IMG/VR virus record: IMGVR_UViG_3300036861_000371
Coordinates: 1-45,563 of that record
Reading direction: 5' to 3' (one strand)
Source of the DNA: a virus
Length of the DNA: 45,563 bases
Shown here one piece after another: positions 44,850-45,563 of the stretch. The translations under genes were made by a program, and so were the position numbers. Every line of letters starts with the position of its first letter. Positions within the stretch are counted from its first letter, which is position 1. Below the pieces are notes generated by a model that ran no database searches, was not told the origin of the DNA, and worked only from the letters and a program-made list of their open reading frames with translations.

Positions 44850-45081
44850 CGCGCACCCGAGCGAGCACCCGCTCAATTTCGTGTGCCGCTGCGGCTTCGC
44901 CCTGAACCCATACCGCATTCATTTCTGGGTCGCGCTTAATATTGACCATTCGCAGCACGGCGCGGGCCGCCCGGAGTTCAGCCAGGAGCGCCGCCGCGTA
45001 ATCCGGCATTTCGCCGGGATGCGTCTGCTGCACATGGGCGATCCGTTCCGCAATGGTAGGCAGGTCCAGCAGGTTATTCAT
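44842..45081 (-). CDS. Hypothetical helical protein, 79 aa
   Basis: ATG at 45081 in an ATGA overlap with the dam stop. Two or three helices rich in Ala, Arg and Glu with one short strand (Ala-Val-Leu-Arg-Met-Val). No family is recognised. Coupled with dam on one side and the zinc protein on the other. Confidence 0.7.
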   Translation of the reverse strand: MNNLLDLPTIAERIAHVQQTHPGEMPDYAAALLAELRAARAVLRMVNIKRDPEMNAVWVQGEAAAAHEIERVLARVRDD

Positions 45082-45563
45082 CCCTCGGTCCCCTTCTCTC
45101 GGAGCAGCGCCGCCGCCGCCCGCCATACCACAACGACAGATGGAAAAAATCCACTGGCGCGGTAAGGTCCGCCCGTGAGAAATCTCACTCGCCCCCGGAT
45201 ATAACGGACCTCCGCGTGGCCGACTACGTCAGCATGCCACCAAGCTAGGTCGGTTGACGCAGGCAATAGCCCGACGACGAGTGCCCCCGCAGATGCTTCG
45301 CGACGCGCCTTTGCGACCCAAGCAGCGACCTCGCGTCCGTAAGGCGGATTCATGAACACGCGTTCGCCGATCCATGACTGAGCAAGGCCGTTCATCGCTT
45401 CCGTGAAGTAGCGCGAACATTTGGCGTTTACTGCCGTTGCACAGGGATCAAGGGTGAATTGAAACTCCGCATTGAGTGCCGCGAACAGATCGGGCGGCGT
45501 TTCCCACTCTCGCCCGTTCCCGTTGTACCTCCCGTTGTTGCGGTGGCTCGCCGCGCCGAGGAC
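45078..45563 (-). CDS. dam: DNA N-6-adenine methyltransferase (Dam), main part
   Basis: Codons 30-190 of dam; codons 1-94 are also present at 1-282. In order: Glu-Trp-Glu-Thr-Pro-Pro-Asp-Leu-Phe, the S-adenosylmethionine-side segment Leu-Asp-Pro-Cys-Ala, and the catalytic Asn-Pro-Pro-Tyr-Gly, followed by Leu-Leu-Pro-Ala-Ser-Thr-Asp and Phe-Phe-Pro-Ser-Val-Val-Val-Val-Trp. This is the order of phage Dam proteins. It lies between accessory genes of higher A/T content. Expected role: protection of phage DNA from host nucleases, or effects on timing through methylated sites. Confidence 0.92.
   Translation of the reverse strand, partial: VLGAASHRNNGRYNGNGREWETPPDLFAALNAEFQFTLDPCATAVNAKCSRYFTEAMNGLAQSWIGERVFMNPPYGREVAAWVAKARREASAGALVVGLLPASTDLAWWHADVVGHAEVRYIRGRVRFLTGGPYRASGFFPSVVVVWRAAAALLREKGTEG
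45369..45563. repeat. Terminal direct repeat, right copy
   Basis: See the left copy (1-195). This copy encodes the expected Thr-Pro-Pro of the methyltransferase (g at 45496), which makes it the more trustworthy one. Confidence 0.97.

Noticed and set aside
1-45563. Integrase, repressor or attachment site
   Set aside because: No recombinase or repressor-type protein was seen on either strand, so there is no evidence for a temperate life style.
1-45563. tRNA genes
   Set aside because: No cloverleaf with a T-arm consensus was noticed by eye in the few gaps; a covariance search would settle it.

Overview
The window is a complete, or nearly complete, genome of a GC-rich tailed bacteriophage with a podovirus-like (P22-like) gene set. 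The last 195 bases (45369-45563) repeat the first 195 with one mismatch, and a DNA adenine methyltransferase gene reads intact across that junction. The natural unit is therefore a circle of about 45,368 bp, or a circularly permuted molecule. No taxon can be read from the sequence. The spanin-like and holin-like genes and sigma70-type promoters suggest a Gram-negative host (inference). I see no integrase, repressor, tRNA, RNA polymerase, DNA polymerase, primase or helicase, so the phage probably borrows the host replisome.

All genes but one lie on the minus strand and form one co-directional chain. Most neighbours overlap by 1-8 bases (ATGA, GTGA, TGATG, ATGACTGA), so translation is probably coupled over long stretches. 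Reading in the direction of transcription: a strong promoter at 7912-7940, preceded by an AT-rich block of 10-bp phased repeats, starts the early region. This holds a small Cys-rich gene, a YqaJ exonuclease, a putative single-strand annealing protein, small unknown genes, a replication initiator with four 22-bp dyad iterons and an AT-rich block inside its coding sequence (lambda O-like), a winged-helix protein and a RusA resolvase. A second promoter (1715-1743) leads a run of small zinc-ribbon genes and then dam.

Across the circular junction (45.1 to 42 kb) come small genes, a cytosine C5 methyltransferase, a phage metallopeptidase and the small terminase. A 344-389 bp non-coding stretch carries a third promoter and a 24-bp repeat that recurs beyond the small terminase gene. 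The large terminase appears to start at CTG. The late region follows: small zinc-ribbon and membrane genes, an HNH endonuclease and several appendage-like proteins (39.9-34 kb), then portal, scaffold and major capsid protein (34-29.2 kb). A terminator-like hairpin follows the capsid gene. Next come adaptor, fibre and tail genes (29.1-20 kb), small virion proteins, and a 7.7-kb gene for a 2,566-residue protein with J-domain and JAMM signatures that I interpret as an ejected polyvalent protein. Holin-like genes, endolysin and a spanin-like gene close the circle at 7981.

The most striking features are: (i) the out-of-frame dyad iterons inside the initiator gene; (ii) the giant J-domain/JAMM protein; (iii) an HNH gene on the opposite strand that split the endolysin gene, supplied it with a recoded 3' end and left the old 3' end stranded beside the spanin start; and (iv) the regulatory stretch between the terminase genes.
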